64,000 nucleotides of DNA from Ophiura sarsii (GCA_035610835.1 CM069441.1:79759515-79823514); one strand, 5' to 3'; positions 48,843 through 61,379 are shown, numbered from the stretch's first letter. Notes: a model not told the origin generated them from the sequence alone. A program made the numbers and translations.

Positions 48843-49420
48843 CCTTACACTTACACTTACAATTTAATGGGAAATGATAGGCTTTACCTTTAAATACCCC
48901 ATATCTTTCCAATGTCTATCGAGGTCGTTTTTGAAGGCATTGGTAGTTTTTGCTCGAATCACATAGGGAGTTTGTTCCATTGATTTATAACTCGCTGTGA
49001 GAAGAAGTCTGCTCTGCACTTCAGTGATTTGTCTAGTATTGGTTTGAAGAGTTTCAAATTGTGTCCTCTAGTGTCTGCTAGTTGAAAGAAGTGTCCTTTT
49101 GAAACCTTTCATCAGGATCTTGAATGTTTCAATCAAGTCGCCTCGTTCTCTTCTCTGCATTGGGCTGTACTGTACAAGTCAAGCATAATCAGTCTGTCTT
49201 GGTACTCCAGATGTTTGTATTCCGGCACAAGTTTGGTGGCCCTTCTCTGAATCTTTTCCAAAATGTGGGTGTCCTTTTTCAACCCTGGATTCCATACCTG
49301 GACACAATACTCAAGGTGTGGTCTGATGTAGGTCTTATAGGATCGTAAAGCTGTCCGTGATTGATGTATTCGGAAGGTGCGCTTGATGACTCTAATGGCT
49401 GTTCATGGCTTTCTTTCTGT
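48843..49420 (-). pseudogene. CR1/L2-like LINE, 5'-truncated reverse transcriptase end
   Basis: The minus strand reads RTFRIHQSRTALRSYKTYIR, then PHLEYCVQVWNPGLKKDTHI and LEKIQRRATKLVPEYKHLEY, the very common C-terminal region of CR1/L2/Jockey-type reverse transcriptases (YIRPxLEYCxxVWxP, IExxQRRATK). Further on, broken frames still show RGDLIETFKIL and DRHWKD-like endings. Frameshifts and stops make it dead. At its 3' end (48843-48870) the minus strand shows repeats of GTAAGT, like the short tandem tails of this LINE group. The 5' limit near 49420-49560 is unclear. Confidence 0.8.
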
Positions 49421-49907
49421 GCTGCTTTCGTACATTGAATGATTTGCAGTCACTTGAGTAATGACGGTCCTTCTCCTGGTCAGTATTTTGCAGCTCTTTG
49501 TTTCATGTTGTAGACACCGTGTAGATTACTGTTGTTTCCTAAATGCATAGTTTTGCACTTGTCTGCCCTGAAACTATTTATATACCTTAATTTCGCAGTC
49601 AATCATGTAATATTTCACAATTTGATAATTTCGATGTAGATACACATCGAAATTATAGATACACGTCGAAATTATCAGTAGAATTCTGCACATATTATGG
49701 CCTCACCTGAATTTCTTTCTAGCACCATCACGTCAACCCTTTTCCAATAAATTATTAAGTTTCAGGGTTTCTGCATACATTATTGTCGAGATTTAGACAT
49801 TGAAATAATCCCACGGTTGCCACCAATTGTTGCGATTTATACAAAGTTATTGAGATAAAGAAGACACTCATCCACGTTTCGGGGTCGCCGACACGAGATT
49901 TCGGTGT

Positions 49908-49943
<36 letters not shown>
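49908..49943 (+). repeat. G36 tract
   Basis: Thirty-six consecutive G, the longest mononucleotide run in the window. Its length in the assembly may be unreliable. Confidence 0.95.
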
Positions 49944-50107
49944 CGGGCGACACGAAAGTCGAAATTTCGGGGTTGAAATGCGAAATGTGAAATACGCGAC
50001 ACGAAATGATACCAAAAGGCTTCGTAACACAACCTGTTATACCAGAATGACTTTCCCTGGCAAATTGCTGCCCCTTTAATAGGTTTTGGTCCCAATCCAA
50101 AATTACG

Positions 50108-50459
50108 TCAAAAGGGACGCACCATTTGATTTTTAGGGGGCATGGAAGTTGGTGTCTGGCGGATTTTTTGTTTTTCGCCACCGAAGTATGGCGACATACG
50201 GTATTTGTTTTCGCCGCCAAAGGCGGCAAGTGTTTTTTTTTTTTTTGGCAAAGGCGGCAAAGTTTGTTTTTTAGGTTTATTGCTTTTCTTTACTCACAGT
50301 TGGGTGAGTCATCTTTCTTTCTTTTTACTCAGCATGCTCAGCAGTGGGTCATCTTTTTTTTCCTGTTTGGTGGGCAAAGTTGTTGTTTTTCCTGAATAGT
50401 GGTCAAAGTTGTTTTTTTAAACTTCCATGCCCCCTGAGTATCTAATGGTGCGTCCTTAA
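50108..50459. mobile_element. TIR element (ggacgcaccatt ends)
   Basis: gggacgcaccatttgatttt tagggggcatggaagtt is inverted at about 50419-50456 (aacttccatgccccctgagt atctaatggtgcgtcc). The inside is T-rich (tttttgccaccg, gcggcaaag). Confidence 0.8.
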
Positions 50460-50991
50460 GCTACACTATTTTTACACAAAGAGAGAAATTGCGGGCTGAA
50501 TCTAGGGGGTGGGGTGGGGTGGGTGGGTGGGTGGGGGTGTCTTGGATACGTCACTGTGATCCTGGGCTAAATGTAAACAATCAAGTTCACTGGATGAATA
50601 GCATGTTTAGTATGTGAGTGACTTTGTTCTTACTCCAACGATTTATCCCCCATCCCCGGGATTTACGCCTATGAAGCATATCCATTTGAAAAAAGTGTTT
50701 CACTTTGTTAATTAAGGGGGTCAACAAAGTTTTCCAGTTTGTAAGGTCCAAAAAAGTTAAGACACGAACAAATGCAAGTTGCCCAGCCCACCCACCAAAG
50801 TATTTCTGAACACTCCCTTGTTAGCAAAACCTGGTGTAATTCCGATATTTGGATGTTTTTTAGGGAAAATATCAATTTTGGCACATATTTCACTTATAAA
50901 TACTTTGTGACGTCATGCGTAAGCATACTCTGCGTCTCTGATAGGGTGGTAACTGGAACTGGTGACCCATCTTTAGTGAACCATAAGCAAG

Positions 50992-51131
50992 TTATCGCCA
51001 ATCGGGAAAAAAATCCATTGATTATCCTTTTCTGATGCATTGTGGGATCTAGAACGGGCAGATTTTGCCCTTTTGCGATCCCACAATGCAACAGAAAAGG
51101 ATAATCAATGGCTTTTTTTCGATTCGCGATA
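50992..51131. mobile_element. Hairpin MITE
   Basis: ccattgattatccttttctg atgcattgtgggatc is inverted as gatcccacaatgcaacagaa aaggataatcaatgg, loop about 26 bases. Confidence 0.85.
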
Positions 51132-51186
51132 AACCTTATACAAAAAATACTCAGTAGGACGAGTGTTAAGACCCCATTTTCTTGAA

Positions 51187-51303
51187 ATTGACTCGAGACT
51201 TGAAATCGAGACTTGAAAATCGAAACTGTAACCTCGAAACTTGAAATTATAAACTTGAAACTCGAAACTCGAAATTTTTAACTCGAAATTTGAAACTCGA
51301 AAA
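51187..51303 (+). repeat. Simple repeat (cgaaacttgaaa-like)
   Basis: Variants of actcgaaattgaa and cttgaaatcgaga repeat about a dozen times. Confidence 0.8.
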
Positions 51304-51960
51304 GAACATGATCTAGCCTTGTAATAAATAGCGTAACGTGTTGACAGATCATAAACCACGGGAAATTTATGAGATGCGCTAATTGAGTGCTTCTTACACA
51401 GACATTGGCTCTGTCGCTTGTAGTGCCCGTCGGTAATCCCCGAAAAGATTTAGAGCAAACATTTGGTAAAGAGTATTTTCAAACAAATCGTCCACAACAT
51501 TTTATTTTCCAGAGCTGAGCTAGTCGACGGTATACTGATGCTGTACATTTTTAAAAGTAGGATATTAACGTAACGTTTAATGCACTGTGAAGGGTACAGT
51601 ATTGCCATAAACATCAAGATATAGTTCTCATTATGTCAGCTAACTAAAAGTATGACAAAGTATTTAAAATCTTGCTAAAAGTAAAAACTCGTGACAACAA
51701 ACAACTTGTTTTTGGTAGCAGAATTTGGCAGACAAACGATTGTTATTGTTGTGTAGTGTTTTTTTTACTGTGGTCGATCCTTGATATGTATGTAGCGAGG
51801 TATAGTAAGGTTTGGGTTGACAATGTCTTGCTAGACGTCCCGTGAAAATGTACGCATGCTCATCAATTATAATGTGTTGTATTTTGTTGTAGACTTAAGA
51901 CTAAAGTCTAAGAGTAGTAATAATGCACGGTACTACCCCGGGCCGGTGTAGGCCTACTAC

Positions 51961-52304
51961 TTACTATAATCAAAACAAAGATTTCTCGATCAAAACATTT
52001 ATTCCAGTCATGCCAGCGTTCATCCGAATTCTGAACGCAGTGTGATGAGCCCTTGACAACCATGCCACAACGCGTTCGGGCGGGCGTAGGCCTACTTACA
52101 TAATTGTCCAATCACGCAGCGTGGGGTCTTGGTGATTAGGGCCGCGATTGGTCAATTACGTTTTGTTTACAAGAACGTCACACCTTCCGGTTTTATTGCG
52201 CCCTTGCCGTCGCGATTGACGCGCTCATGCACAGTATGCCCCAGACGCTGGGACACTGAGGAATCGTATACGATTTGATCGAGAATTCTTTGTTTTGATT
52301 ATAA
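51961..52304. mobile_element. TIR element (tataatcaaaacaaag ends)
   Basis: actataatcaaaacaaagat ttctcgatcaaaa is inverted as tttgatcgagaattctttgt tttgattata at about 52275-52305, next to the MITE at 52303. GC-richer inside, with cgcgattgacgcgc. Confidence 0.65.
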
Positions 52305-52514
52305 CTATACTCTATTTGGCTTCCTCTGGACAGTGACATAACTTAGCAGGCGCAGCTTTTACTCGCGCGTATGTATCTTCCGTCTTTCAACACTTGTGTG
52401 TGTACGCCAGTGCCTAGAGTAGACGCGCGCATTATGTGCACTGCAATTAGTAGAATACGCAGTTACGTCACTGTCTTCGTTACGTCCTCGTGATGGCCAA
52501 ATAGACTATAGTCC
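52303..52514. mobile_element. Intact MITE of the actatactctatttggc family
   Basis: ACTATACTCTATTTGGC at the left and GGCCAAATAGACTATAGT at the right enclose gacagtgacataacttagca ggcgcagc, as in the split copy at 44567. Confidence 0.8.
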
Positions 52515-53221
52515 TTTCATGGCCACCAATCTATTATTATGGCCATTATTAACGGTACTAGGTTGATGGAAACCATTTAGACGCCATACAAACAATGTAA
52601 ATGTCTAAATTGAGACTAAATGGATATTTAACTTAAAATTTTAAAAGTATCTCACCTGGTTCTCCGGACCAAAACTTGTCAATTGTGATGGTGAATTGAA
52701 TCCACTAGCGTGAGAAAGAGCATGTTGACCTTTTCATACTAGCTATGTCACTTATGTGACATCGATAAAGTTACACAATGCGCTCGTTAAAATCAAAATA
52801 TGATATCTATCCATTTTTGAAACATTTTCTAGATCGCTAAATGCTGTGTTTCTAAATTTACGGCTTCGTAATGAATGATTCTTTAAACGATTAAATAAAT
52901 GAATGAATAATTAAGAAATCAAGCAATTAATTACATTTGTAAACGCTATTATTTACCATTTCATTGATTTAGGATCTGGGTGTTTCTGTAAATTAGGGGT
53001 CCAATAGTGTGACATTTTGCCAAATTTTCAAAATTGTCTTTGATCATCAAAAAACACATTTTCCAATGCCACAGTACCTATATTTTATGAATCTAAATTA
53101 ATTAATTAATTTCAAATGCACTGGAAGAAATAGGATGCTGCCAACTGCCAAACGATGACACTATTTGACCAACATAACAGGGACACCAAATCAACTTTGC
53201 ACACCAGTAAGCTGAAGTTAA

Positions 53222-53620
53222 AGGGACATTAAGTGGTGTTGAAAAGTTTAAATGTTTAAAAATTTACTTCAGAATTCAAGATGAACATTAAAAATCGCCA
53301 TTATTGTTGTTTCTACTAACAAAAAACACAGTAAAACTAGATTAAAACAATATCATCGCTATTTATTGAAAAACGCCCTCTATGCAAATATGGTTCGTGT
53401 TATGTATCACGCGTACTGCACAGGGATACTGTCGGACGTAAAATGCTGGTCCCGCGGGACCAGCATTTTTTGAATCGACGTTTTCTGGTACAAAGAGAGC
53501 TGATTTTTCTTAATCCTTATAGGTGTAAGTTCATACATGTAATACAATTATAAAAATAAACTAATCTCAGTTTTTATCATAATTGAGGGCGCTGCCTCCA
53601 ACACATCTCTTAGTGTCCCT
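53222..53620. mobile_element. TTAA-flanked element (agggacattaag family), nested
   Basis: Ends AGGGACATTAAG and CTTAGTGTCCCT, TTAA on both sides. Its centre holds the palindrome atgctggtcccgcgggacca gcat. The TTAA target suggests Kolobok or piggyBac-type movement. Confidence 0.85.
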
Positions 53621-53937
53621 TTAAAGGTGAATTAACTGCTCAAAATGCAATTTTAAAATTTGTTGGCAGGCCACAATTGATAAAGAAATAAGTTTGAATG
53701 AAGCAAGTTTTCCATATTGCAAAAATATCAGACTACTTTTGACCACTTTCACAAACCTAGAAATACAGCAAAAAGTTGGCTTTTTAGCCTATTTTACAAC
53801 TGAGTTTTTGCATTTAATATCATTACATTTTCTATTTCTTTGGTCCTGATATGTTCAATTTGACATTCCTTTCACTTTTTAGGTCGTCCGTAGGAAGAGA
53901 CCTTATGGCAGCATCCTTCGTGTGTGGTGTCTGTCAG

Positions 53938-53963
53938 TCTGTCTGTCTGTGTGTGTGTGTGTG
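53938..53963 (+). repeat. TCTG and GT microsatellite
   Basis: gtctgtctgtctgtgtgtgt gtgtgt; the next bases duplicate ttggtatacactt. Confidence 0.9.
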
Positions 53964-55384
53964 TCAACAATTTGGTATACACTTTTGGTATACACTTTTT
54001 GTATTGTCCATATCTTTTCCATACAATGTCCAATTGCAACCATTATTATGCAGTTCGAATCTTCCGTCCCATACTTGCAATGCATTGGTAAAGACCAATT
54101 ATTCTGAACATTATGTCACTGGAGTGAACTTGGTCGACCAAGTTTATTCATTATTATGTTTTGAGAATCTTCCGTCCATTCATTTACACAGAGCTTTGAA
54201 CTCGAGTTAATCAAGTATTGGACTGTTTTTTTAAATAAAAAAATCGGTCATCCGATTTTTTTACTGTATCGGACAGTTTGGAATAAGAGCTTTTGATTGG
54301 TTCAATGTTTTTGCTGGATTGACCCATACATTTGAAGGGTTTGAAACTGTAATTTTTAGTTAAAACTTTTCATAACTGACGCTGGATAAATAATTGACAT
54401 ATTTGTGTATTTTCTATAAAGAAACAAAATATAATGATTAATATATATTTTAACAAGAGAATAGAATGATAATTTTGTTATTTTTGGATGGGAAACATGT
54501 TGAAAAACTATCTTCTTTACTAGTCAATTAGCCCCTACCGTCACTATAATATAACCCCCTATTTAACTCAATGGAACAATCCAAATTAACATCCTGAACT
54601 GAAAACAGTAAACAACAAACAAGATGGCCGACACCTGTGGTACATTTTGTGTGGAGCTGAGGTTCCATCAGAATTACTCATGAAAAGAGTAAATACAATA
54701 AACATGGACAAGGTAAATTAATGCAAACAGTGTGAAATACTCTTTGGCTAAAAATGTTGTACTTTTGGTCTTTTTATAGTGGGTTTAAAACTAGGAGAAT
54801 TTATATCCTTTTTACTAGCTAGGCCTATAAAGTAAAGCTTCTTATTTTTATTTCCGATTTTTGTGCTGGCCTTTATAAACCTAAATTCCCTCAATATTTC
54901 CATGATGTTTACGCATTCCAATGAAAAAATCAAATAGCAATGATATAGTTAGTCATTTAAAACATATTTTGATAGCATTTTTACAGTTTTCTTGTTGAAA
55001 TTCCAGACGAAAATACACCCTAAATAAGCTTATTTCTCATGTGTGCAGGCCTAGGACTAGGCTCACGATTTACCATTCAAAATGAACCAGTGTCTTATTT
55101 ATAGATGCATTAGCGTTACTTTTGGGGTATATTGCAATGTAACACAGATGCAAAACTGCAACAGTCACCCCACTTTGAATTTAAAAGAGAGCCCTAGGTG
55201 ATGATATGATGCTAGCGTGACCTAGGCCTACATGGCCTAGCCTATACTACATTTTGACAAATGGATGGCTATCCTATTTCATATCAATTAATGTGCATTT
55301 ATTTAACAAGCATAGATGTCCCATCTTTAATTAGAGTCAGATTCTCAAAACATAATAATGTAAATATTGGATTCCTTTTTTTCG

Positions 55385-55492
55385 GGCGATACAGTGAAAA
55401 TTGGTTTCGCCTTGAAAAATAAAATCAGACTCGCCTCCGGCTCGTCCGATTTTTTTTCTCAAGGCTTAACCAATTTTCACTGTATCGCCCTC
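55385..55492. repeat. Inverted repeat with about 25-bp arms
   Basis: gggcgatacagtgaaaattg gtt is inverted as aaccaattttcactgtatcg ccc, with ccttgaa/ttcaagg-like extensions and an inner cggacgagcc-type pair. Part of the 3.7-kb element. Confidence 0.8.
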
Positions 55493-55599
55493 AAGTCATC
55501 CAATATTGTACCACACTTGGTCAGTGAACTTGGTCAGTTTGGTTACCTGCATGAATACTGTATAACACTGTAAAGCGTGTATTAATATGCCAATTTTAT

Positions 55600-55815
55600 T
55601 TGAGCAGTCACAAAATGCAGTAGACTATTTGTTTTAATTTTGTCTTTTTTAATTTTTGAAATATTTTGACATTTTTTTTAGAATTTTTTTTTTTTTGATT
55701 TTTTTTTTTAAAAAAAATTGCAATTTTTTGAGAATTTTTTGGGATTTTTAAAAAAAAAATCAAAAAAAAAAAATCAACAAAAAATGTTATTGATATTTTT
55801 ACAACATTTTTTGTT
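55600..55815. repeat. T-rich then A-rich low-complexity block
   Basis: Runs of T interrupted by single bases are followed by runs of A, so the block can fold back on itself. No coding content. Confidence 0.8.
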
Positions 55816-57345
55816 GTTGTAAAGTCAGATTCTCACTGCATAATAATGATAAAATTGGATGGATTTTTTCGCATGATACACAAATATATTGGTCTTGCTA
55901 TGAGTTTTAAAAATATTGTGCTCGACTGCGTCTCGCACAATATTACATTTAAACAGATGAAGTACAATTGCAACCAAACTACCCATATAAACGGACGACC
56001 TATTTGGGACCGCTGTCCCTATTTTTTTTCATTATTTGCACCATATCTAACATACATGGGGAGAAATTATCCAAAATGTGGCTGTCGCGTGTAACTGGGA
56101 CACCAACATGTTGGTGTCCCCGTTACATCGGACAAACACACTTCTTAGATATTTGAGTGGTGCAGTTGGTATGAAAATACAAGCTACAATGATAAAACAT
56201 TGTTTGCAGTATTCAAAGACTGCTGTAAACCTTATTTTCAAAAATTGATGCAGATTTCCTATTTTTTGAGTGGCCAACATAACTGGGACACCAAACTCAT
56301 ATTTTGACTTAAAATGCACAATGTGAAACAAAATTGCCATTTCTTGTAGTTACTTTATGTTAAAAAGTTAATTTTAACCCAATACCCTAACTTAAAACTT
56401 GCACAGTAGCTACTAACTTATTAAAAGTACTCAAATATCAGCTGGAAAACATACCTTTTTATATGTCACACTGTTTTCCGACATTTACAAATATGCAAAT
56501 GGTCACAAAATAAAAAATGGAGGGTAATGAGAAAATCTTGCTACTTATTTCAATTGCACTCACCAGGTACTCTGGTTTGATAGTTAAAGTAAATCCATAT
56601 CATCTATATATTTGTAAATAATCAGTCTTTAAAGTGACCAACATAACTCATTTGCTGGGGACACCAACGGACCCCTAATTTACAGAAACACCCATCTGCG
56701 GTTATACTATAAATAGTGGCTGTACATGTCTGATACAAAATGTATCAATTTCACGTATTTCAGCTCGTCACATTGTCAGTAACCGCACGGTCAAATTGAT
56801 ATTGCCAATAAATCAATGAATTTGGAATAAATCAATAATAAGGCCAAGTAAAAAAAAGAAGAGTTTCTCGTCCGAATTTTTGAAAAACGGAGGATGCAGG
56901 CACTTTTTTTGTTTGTTGCAAAATGGCCGATCCAAGATAGCGGAGAGTATTCCACAGAGGATTTGATGCATTTGAAAAGACTTATCACAGTACTAATAAT
57001 AGCGCAGTGTTCCCGCTAGGTAAAAGTGCAAATAGATTGTTAAAATGACTCAGATTTTCGAAAATGTCTTGGAAAAAGACAGTGAAAAAATAGAATAAAA
57101 AACCCCACTTTCTTCATGCGGCAGCCAAAACGGATGAGAGGACAAGAAACTACTATATATTTTTTTTTTAGTTGGCCTAATATATACCCATAAATCCGTA
57201 GGACAAGAAACTACTATTTTGTTTTATTTGGCCTAAAATATATACCCATAAATCCGTAAAGGTCATTGAGAAAATTGGAGTTTGGTATACTAGACTGTAA
57301 TTTCGCAAATTTTCGCTGTTTAATTGCATCATTCACCACTGTCAT

Positions 57346-57838
57346 CAGGGCTGGAAAAATCTGGCAAAACGGCAAGCTCCTTGCCGGGAAATGTTGCCAT
57401 CTCGCGGGAAATCCCCCCCCCCCCCCCTCCAAAAAAAAAAAAATAAATGAAAAAAAAAAAATATTATTATTAATTTATTTTTAAAAATTTATTTTTAGAT
57501 TTTTTTTAAAGACTTTTGTTCAGAGTATAGAGCAAGCAATAATAATAATAATAAACCATGCTTATTAACATGGTTTATTAATATAATTAATACAGCCGAT
57601 ATTAAATAAAATGATGCACAAAATAGCATTAATTGGACCTTATCGCAAATAGTTTTAAATCGCCAAAAAAGGTGCACCAAATCGCGCCAATTGCAGTCTC
57701 ATTTTTCAAAAAGCGCTACCATCTGAGGGGGGAACATCCACCATCAGACTCCTCCCTGGCGCCGCTTCGCAACCATTGGGTTCGCGGGAAACAGCATGCA
57801 ACTCCCTTGCAGGGAAAAAAACATTTTTTCCAGCCCTG
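57346..57838. mobile_element. hAT-type element, 493 bp
   Basis: Ends CAGGGCTGGAAAAATCT and TTTTTTCCAGCCCTG, flanked on both sides by ACTGTCAT (57338-57345 and 57839-57846), an 8-bp target copy. The inside contains ctccttgccgggaaatgttg and the related cccttgcagggaaaaaaa. Non-autonomous. Confidence 0.9.
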
Positions 57839-57867
57839 ACTGTCATGAATAAGAATCACAAGCCTAG

Positions 57868-58250
57868 TTAGGCATGTTCATAAAATTTTGAAAATAAAAT
57901 TATCTCTTTGAAAATGGAATACATGGCAACAAAGTACTTTACAATAAAAAATGATGGTTCAACCATGTCTGCAGGCTGAATAATAAAAAAGTTATAACCA
58001 AAAGTAGTTTGCCTCATATTGCTGAAAACTAGGCAAGTCATGCACATTTTAAACCATTATAGGTAAAAAAAGGTTAAATTCATGATGTCTAGTTGCTTGT
58101 GCGGGGTTATATAGACATCAGTGAATACATCCTAGCCACATCGTACTACATCTCTGTATTTAAATGAGGTAAATATGGAGTTTTCTACATATTTTGGTCA
58201 ACTAATTTTCAAAAAAATGTCGCCCTCTGTAGTCAATGATATGAACATCC
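57868..58250. repeat. Repeat R, copy 2
   Basis: Reverse-oriented copy of 43843-44235; shares ggcatgttcataaaattttg, agttataaccaaaagtagtt, tagacatcagtgaatacatc and atggagttttctacatattt. Confidence 0.85.
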
Positions 58251-58259
58251 CATGCCTAG

Positions 58260-60900
58260 TCACCAGGGGTCGCATTCTGACGCGTCTGCGCGTCCTAGAC
58301 CTCTCACTTTCTTGTAGTGACGCCTCAGGTTTCAAATTGGAAAGACTTGCGGGTCCCGATCAAAATTGAAGGGACCCCTTAAATTTGACGATGTACGGAA
58401 ATGGAAACCTTAAGAAATTCTTTTAAATTACATATCTATCCTTTGCTCACAATATAAATTCACTAAAACTGATGTCTCGTAAAAAGTAAATACCCAAACT
58501 TCAGGACCCTCACTAGGGAACAACCCCGGGAACAACTAAGGACAATTATGGTAATCTACAAATGTTAATTATAACACAAAAAGAAGGATTTAAGGTAAGG
58601 CCTAAATCAATCAATTTTGGTTCCCACGCATATAAATAGCCCGATGTAATACCCAAATCATAGATTTAGTTGGTATTTATTAAGACTAGCATTGGCAAGT
58701 GTTATTCCTTACAGGGCCTCTATCAAGATTCATAGCCACTGCCCACTACCATTTCAGGTAGGGTAATTAGTATCTTCAAACAGAAGCGAAGGAGCACACC
58801 CCTCCCAACTCAACACAAAAGTAAACTGAGGTAAAAAATACCCCCCTATTTTTTGTTTTCAATTACTAGAATTTTAAACACCCTTTTTTCAATGACACTT
58901 ACATACATAAATTATACCAGACATTTGAATATAGAGCAAGGCTGTACATACATGTAGTACCCGCCTGCACGCTAGATGCGGGAACATTTTGCGTCGGGCG
59001 GTGAACTTTAAAAAAATACACGCCTGGCTAGCCTGTAAGAATTTTGATAGTTGGTAAATACGTCCGACATGATATATGGGACACATAGAAAATATGATCT
59101 CTTGTTGACAAGTACTTTTTGTAGTAAAATGTTTAAAAATTCTATCTTAATCATTCCTGTCCATGAAATATGTAGCACGTAAGACATTGCCGCATTTAGA
59201 ATAATTTTTCAATAAATTTATCTGATGACAGTACGTACAGGCTATGATATTGTATTTCCCAACGAATGTTCAAACAGCACTTCTGAGTGACATTTTGGCC
59301 CTTGTGGACCATGTGGCCGGCGCAATTTTGTGTCTCCTTAATTTATCAAAAATGAAGCCCCTTGGTACAGGGCACCACCCTGTAATTCGAATTTGAGGAA
59401 ATTCAGACTAATAAACGGGACACTGATTCAAGATTCAAGATTACCAGACTGGTTGGGGTGGGGGGGGGGGGGGGGGGGGGAATAGAGGCACGCCCCTAAA
59501 ATTTAAGAAGAGACATATTGCCGCAATAGAGTGCAATTGGTCTGGTTAGTCTGAGGCTTGTGCTGCATGTATGGATTCATGTTATTTGGCGATGAGTTTC
59601 AAACTTTGAAGCCAACCAATAGCATCAAAACCAAGGAGTCCTCATGATTGGTCAATCATGGTTCCTCTGGTATTCAATGGAACATGTCCTAATTTGGAAC
59701 CGAAAGACCAATATTTTTTAATCTACTACAGTACTGTACTGTAAAAGTGGACATTTTCACACATTTAATTTTTCGCGCTTTGCACATTTCGAACAATTTT
59801 ACTTGCATTTATTTTCGTGATTTTGAGCTTCGTAAAGGACATTTTCAACATTTTTCACTCTTGAGAAAAATGTTGAAGGGTGAAAATTAAAAGTGAAGGG
59901 TATTTCACCCTTTGTATAAGGTGAGTGAAAACACTACTTTACATAGACCTACTTGTACATACAAAATGGATATATTTGCATGTTTGGAGGACGGGTACCG
60001 GCATCCTAAGATTTTGAAATCGAAGTTTGTGTGCGAAATATCTCGAAAAATACAGCTTGAATTAGTACGATTTGTGGACACGATATTGGTACAGTATTTA
60101 CCTCGGCTGAGTTCGAGTGACTGGTTATTTGGAGAATTATGAGGGATAATGTTTCCGCGATAGGGATATTTATTTTCTATTCGACATCGTCACATCAAAA
60201 GAAAATGGCGGCGATTCTAGTTATTATACCCCCGTATATCACCATAATGTTATATATACTCCATAACGCTCCGTCGCTGATCGCAAGCGTGGATCACCGT
60301 TTTTCCAATCAAGGGGCGTCATTATGTTGTGCCGTAGTTTACTACCCATGTGTGTGAGCGGAAAGAGTTAAAGCGTAGTAGAGCATGAAACTATAGCGTA
60401 TTGATATGAGTCCCCCAAACGCCACTATACGCAATTCATTGTCAATTCAGTTTTGTGCAGCGCTAGGCTATTTTATGTTTGGTCTCGCCCCTAGAGATTG
60501 CCTTAGCTGAAATTTGTGTTTGCGATTACGTCTTCATTAAGTCATCAATGGATTCCAGATTTTGTGAGCATGTACAAATCGCCAATAACTTGGACGAGTT
60601 CAAAGTTGGGGTTAATCTGCCTCATATGAGTAAAAATATTTTTTTGCCTTGAGAATGCATATTTTCTTAGTACAAGTACAACGATGGTTGATGAGCGTTG
60701 CTATTTTTATTTTATGTTTACGTAACAAACAGAGTCCCCCCGACTTGTCGCGGTTTTAGTTATACCATTGTAATACATGCTATTACACCATACGGTAATA
60801 TTAAAGACTGGGGGATGTAATCTATTCAAAATCATTGCCAAAGTTGGCCACATCGTTAGTTCGTAAAGCACTATGAATGTCGACGCTATTTCGAACGTAG
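58260..60900. other. Region without a recognised host gene
   Basis: Contains a G20 tract (59461-59480), a diverged ctgtaaaagtggacattttc MITE remnant (about 59745-59940), and a CG-richer stretch (about 59960-60360) with unrecognised plus frames (MDIFACLEDGYRHPKILKSK and on, stop at 60140; then MRDNVSAIGIFIFYS and on). I cannot assign a function. Confidence 0.4.
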
Positions 60901-60904
60901 AGTG

Positions 60905-61305
60905 CATAGGTATGTTCATAAAATGTTGTAAATAAAATTATCTCTTTGAAAATGGAATACATGTACATGGAAACAAAGTACTTTACAATAAAAAATGATG
61001 GTTCAACCATCATCTGCAGGCTGAATAATAAACAAGTTATAACCAAAAGTAGTTTGCCTCATATTGCTGAAAACTGCGCAAATCATGCACATTTTAAACC
61101 ATTTTAGGTAAAAAACGGTTTACTTTCATGATGTCTAGTTACTTGTGTGCGGGGTTATATAGACATCAGTGAATACATCCTAGCCACATCGTACTACATC
61201 GCTGTATTCATCTAGGTAAACATGGAGTTTTCTACATATTTTGGTCAACTAATTTTCAAAAAAATGTTGCCCTCTGTAGTCAATGATATGATCATCCCTA
61301 GCTGA
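60905..61305. repeat. Repeat R, copy 3
   Basis: Closest to copy 2, in the same orientation; carries cctagccacatcgtactaca tc and ttgccctctgtagtcaatga tatgatcatccctagct. Confidence 0.85.
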
Positions 61306-61379
61306 TAGGCTATACCTTTTAATTGAATATATTATCGACTCGCACCTAGAAACGATCGGTTCTTTAAAAATAAAATAAA

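Larger units (their letters stand above)
52978..56694. mobile_element. 3.7-kb TIR element, perfect 25-bp ends, ATCT target copy
   Basis: The first 25 bases, beginning GGGTGTTTCTGTAAATTAGG, are the exact inverse of 56670-56694. ATCT lies on both sides (52974-52977 and 56695-56698). The motif gggacaccaa, often preceded by ccaacataac, occurs near both ends (about 53180, 56096, 56285, 56660) and inverted at 56117. No transposase was recognised; frames are below 120 codons. A TTAA element (53222-53620) is nested in it. Superfamily unknown (4-bp target copy). Confidence 0.8.

Noticed and set aside
49755..50095. Frames with long polyproline runs
   Set aside because: They read through the G36 tract; flanking residues show no family similarity.
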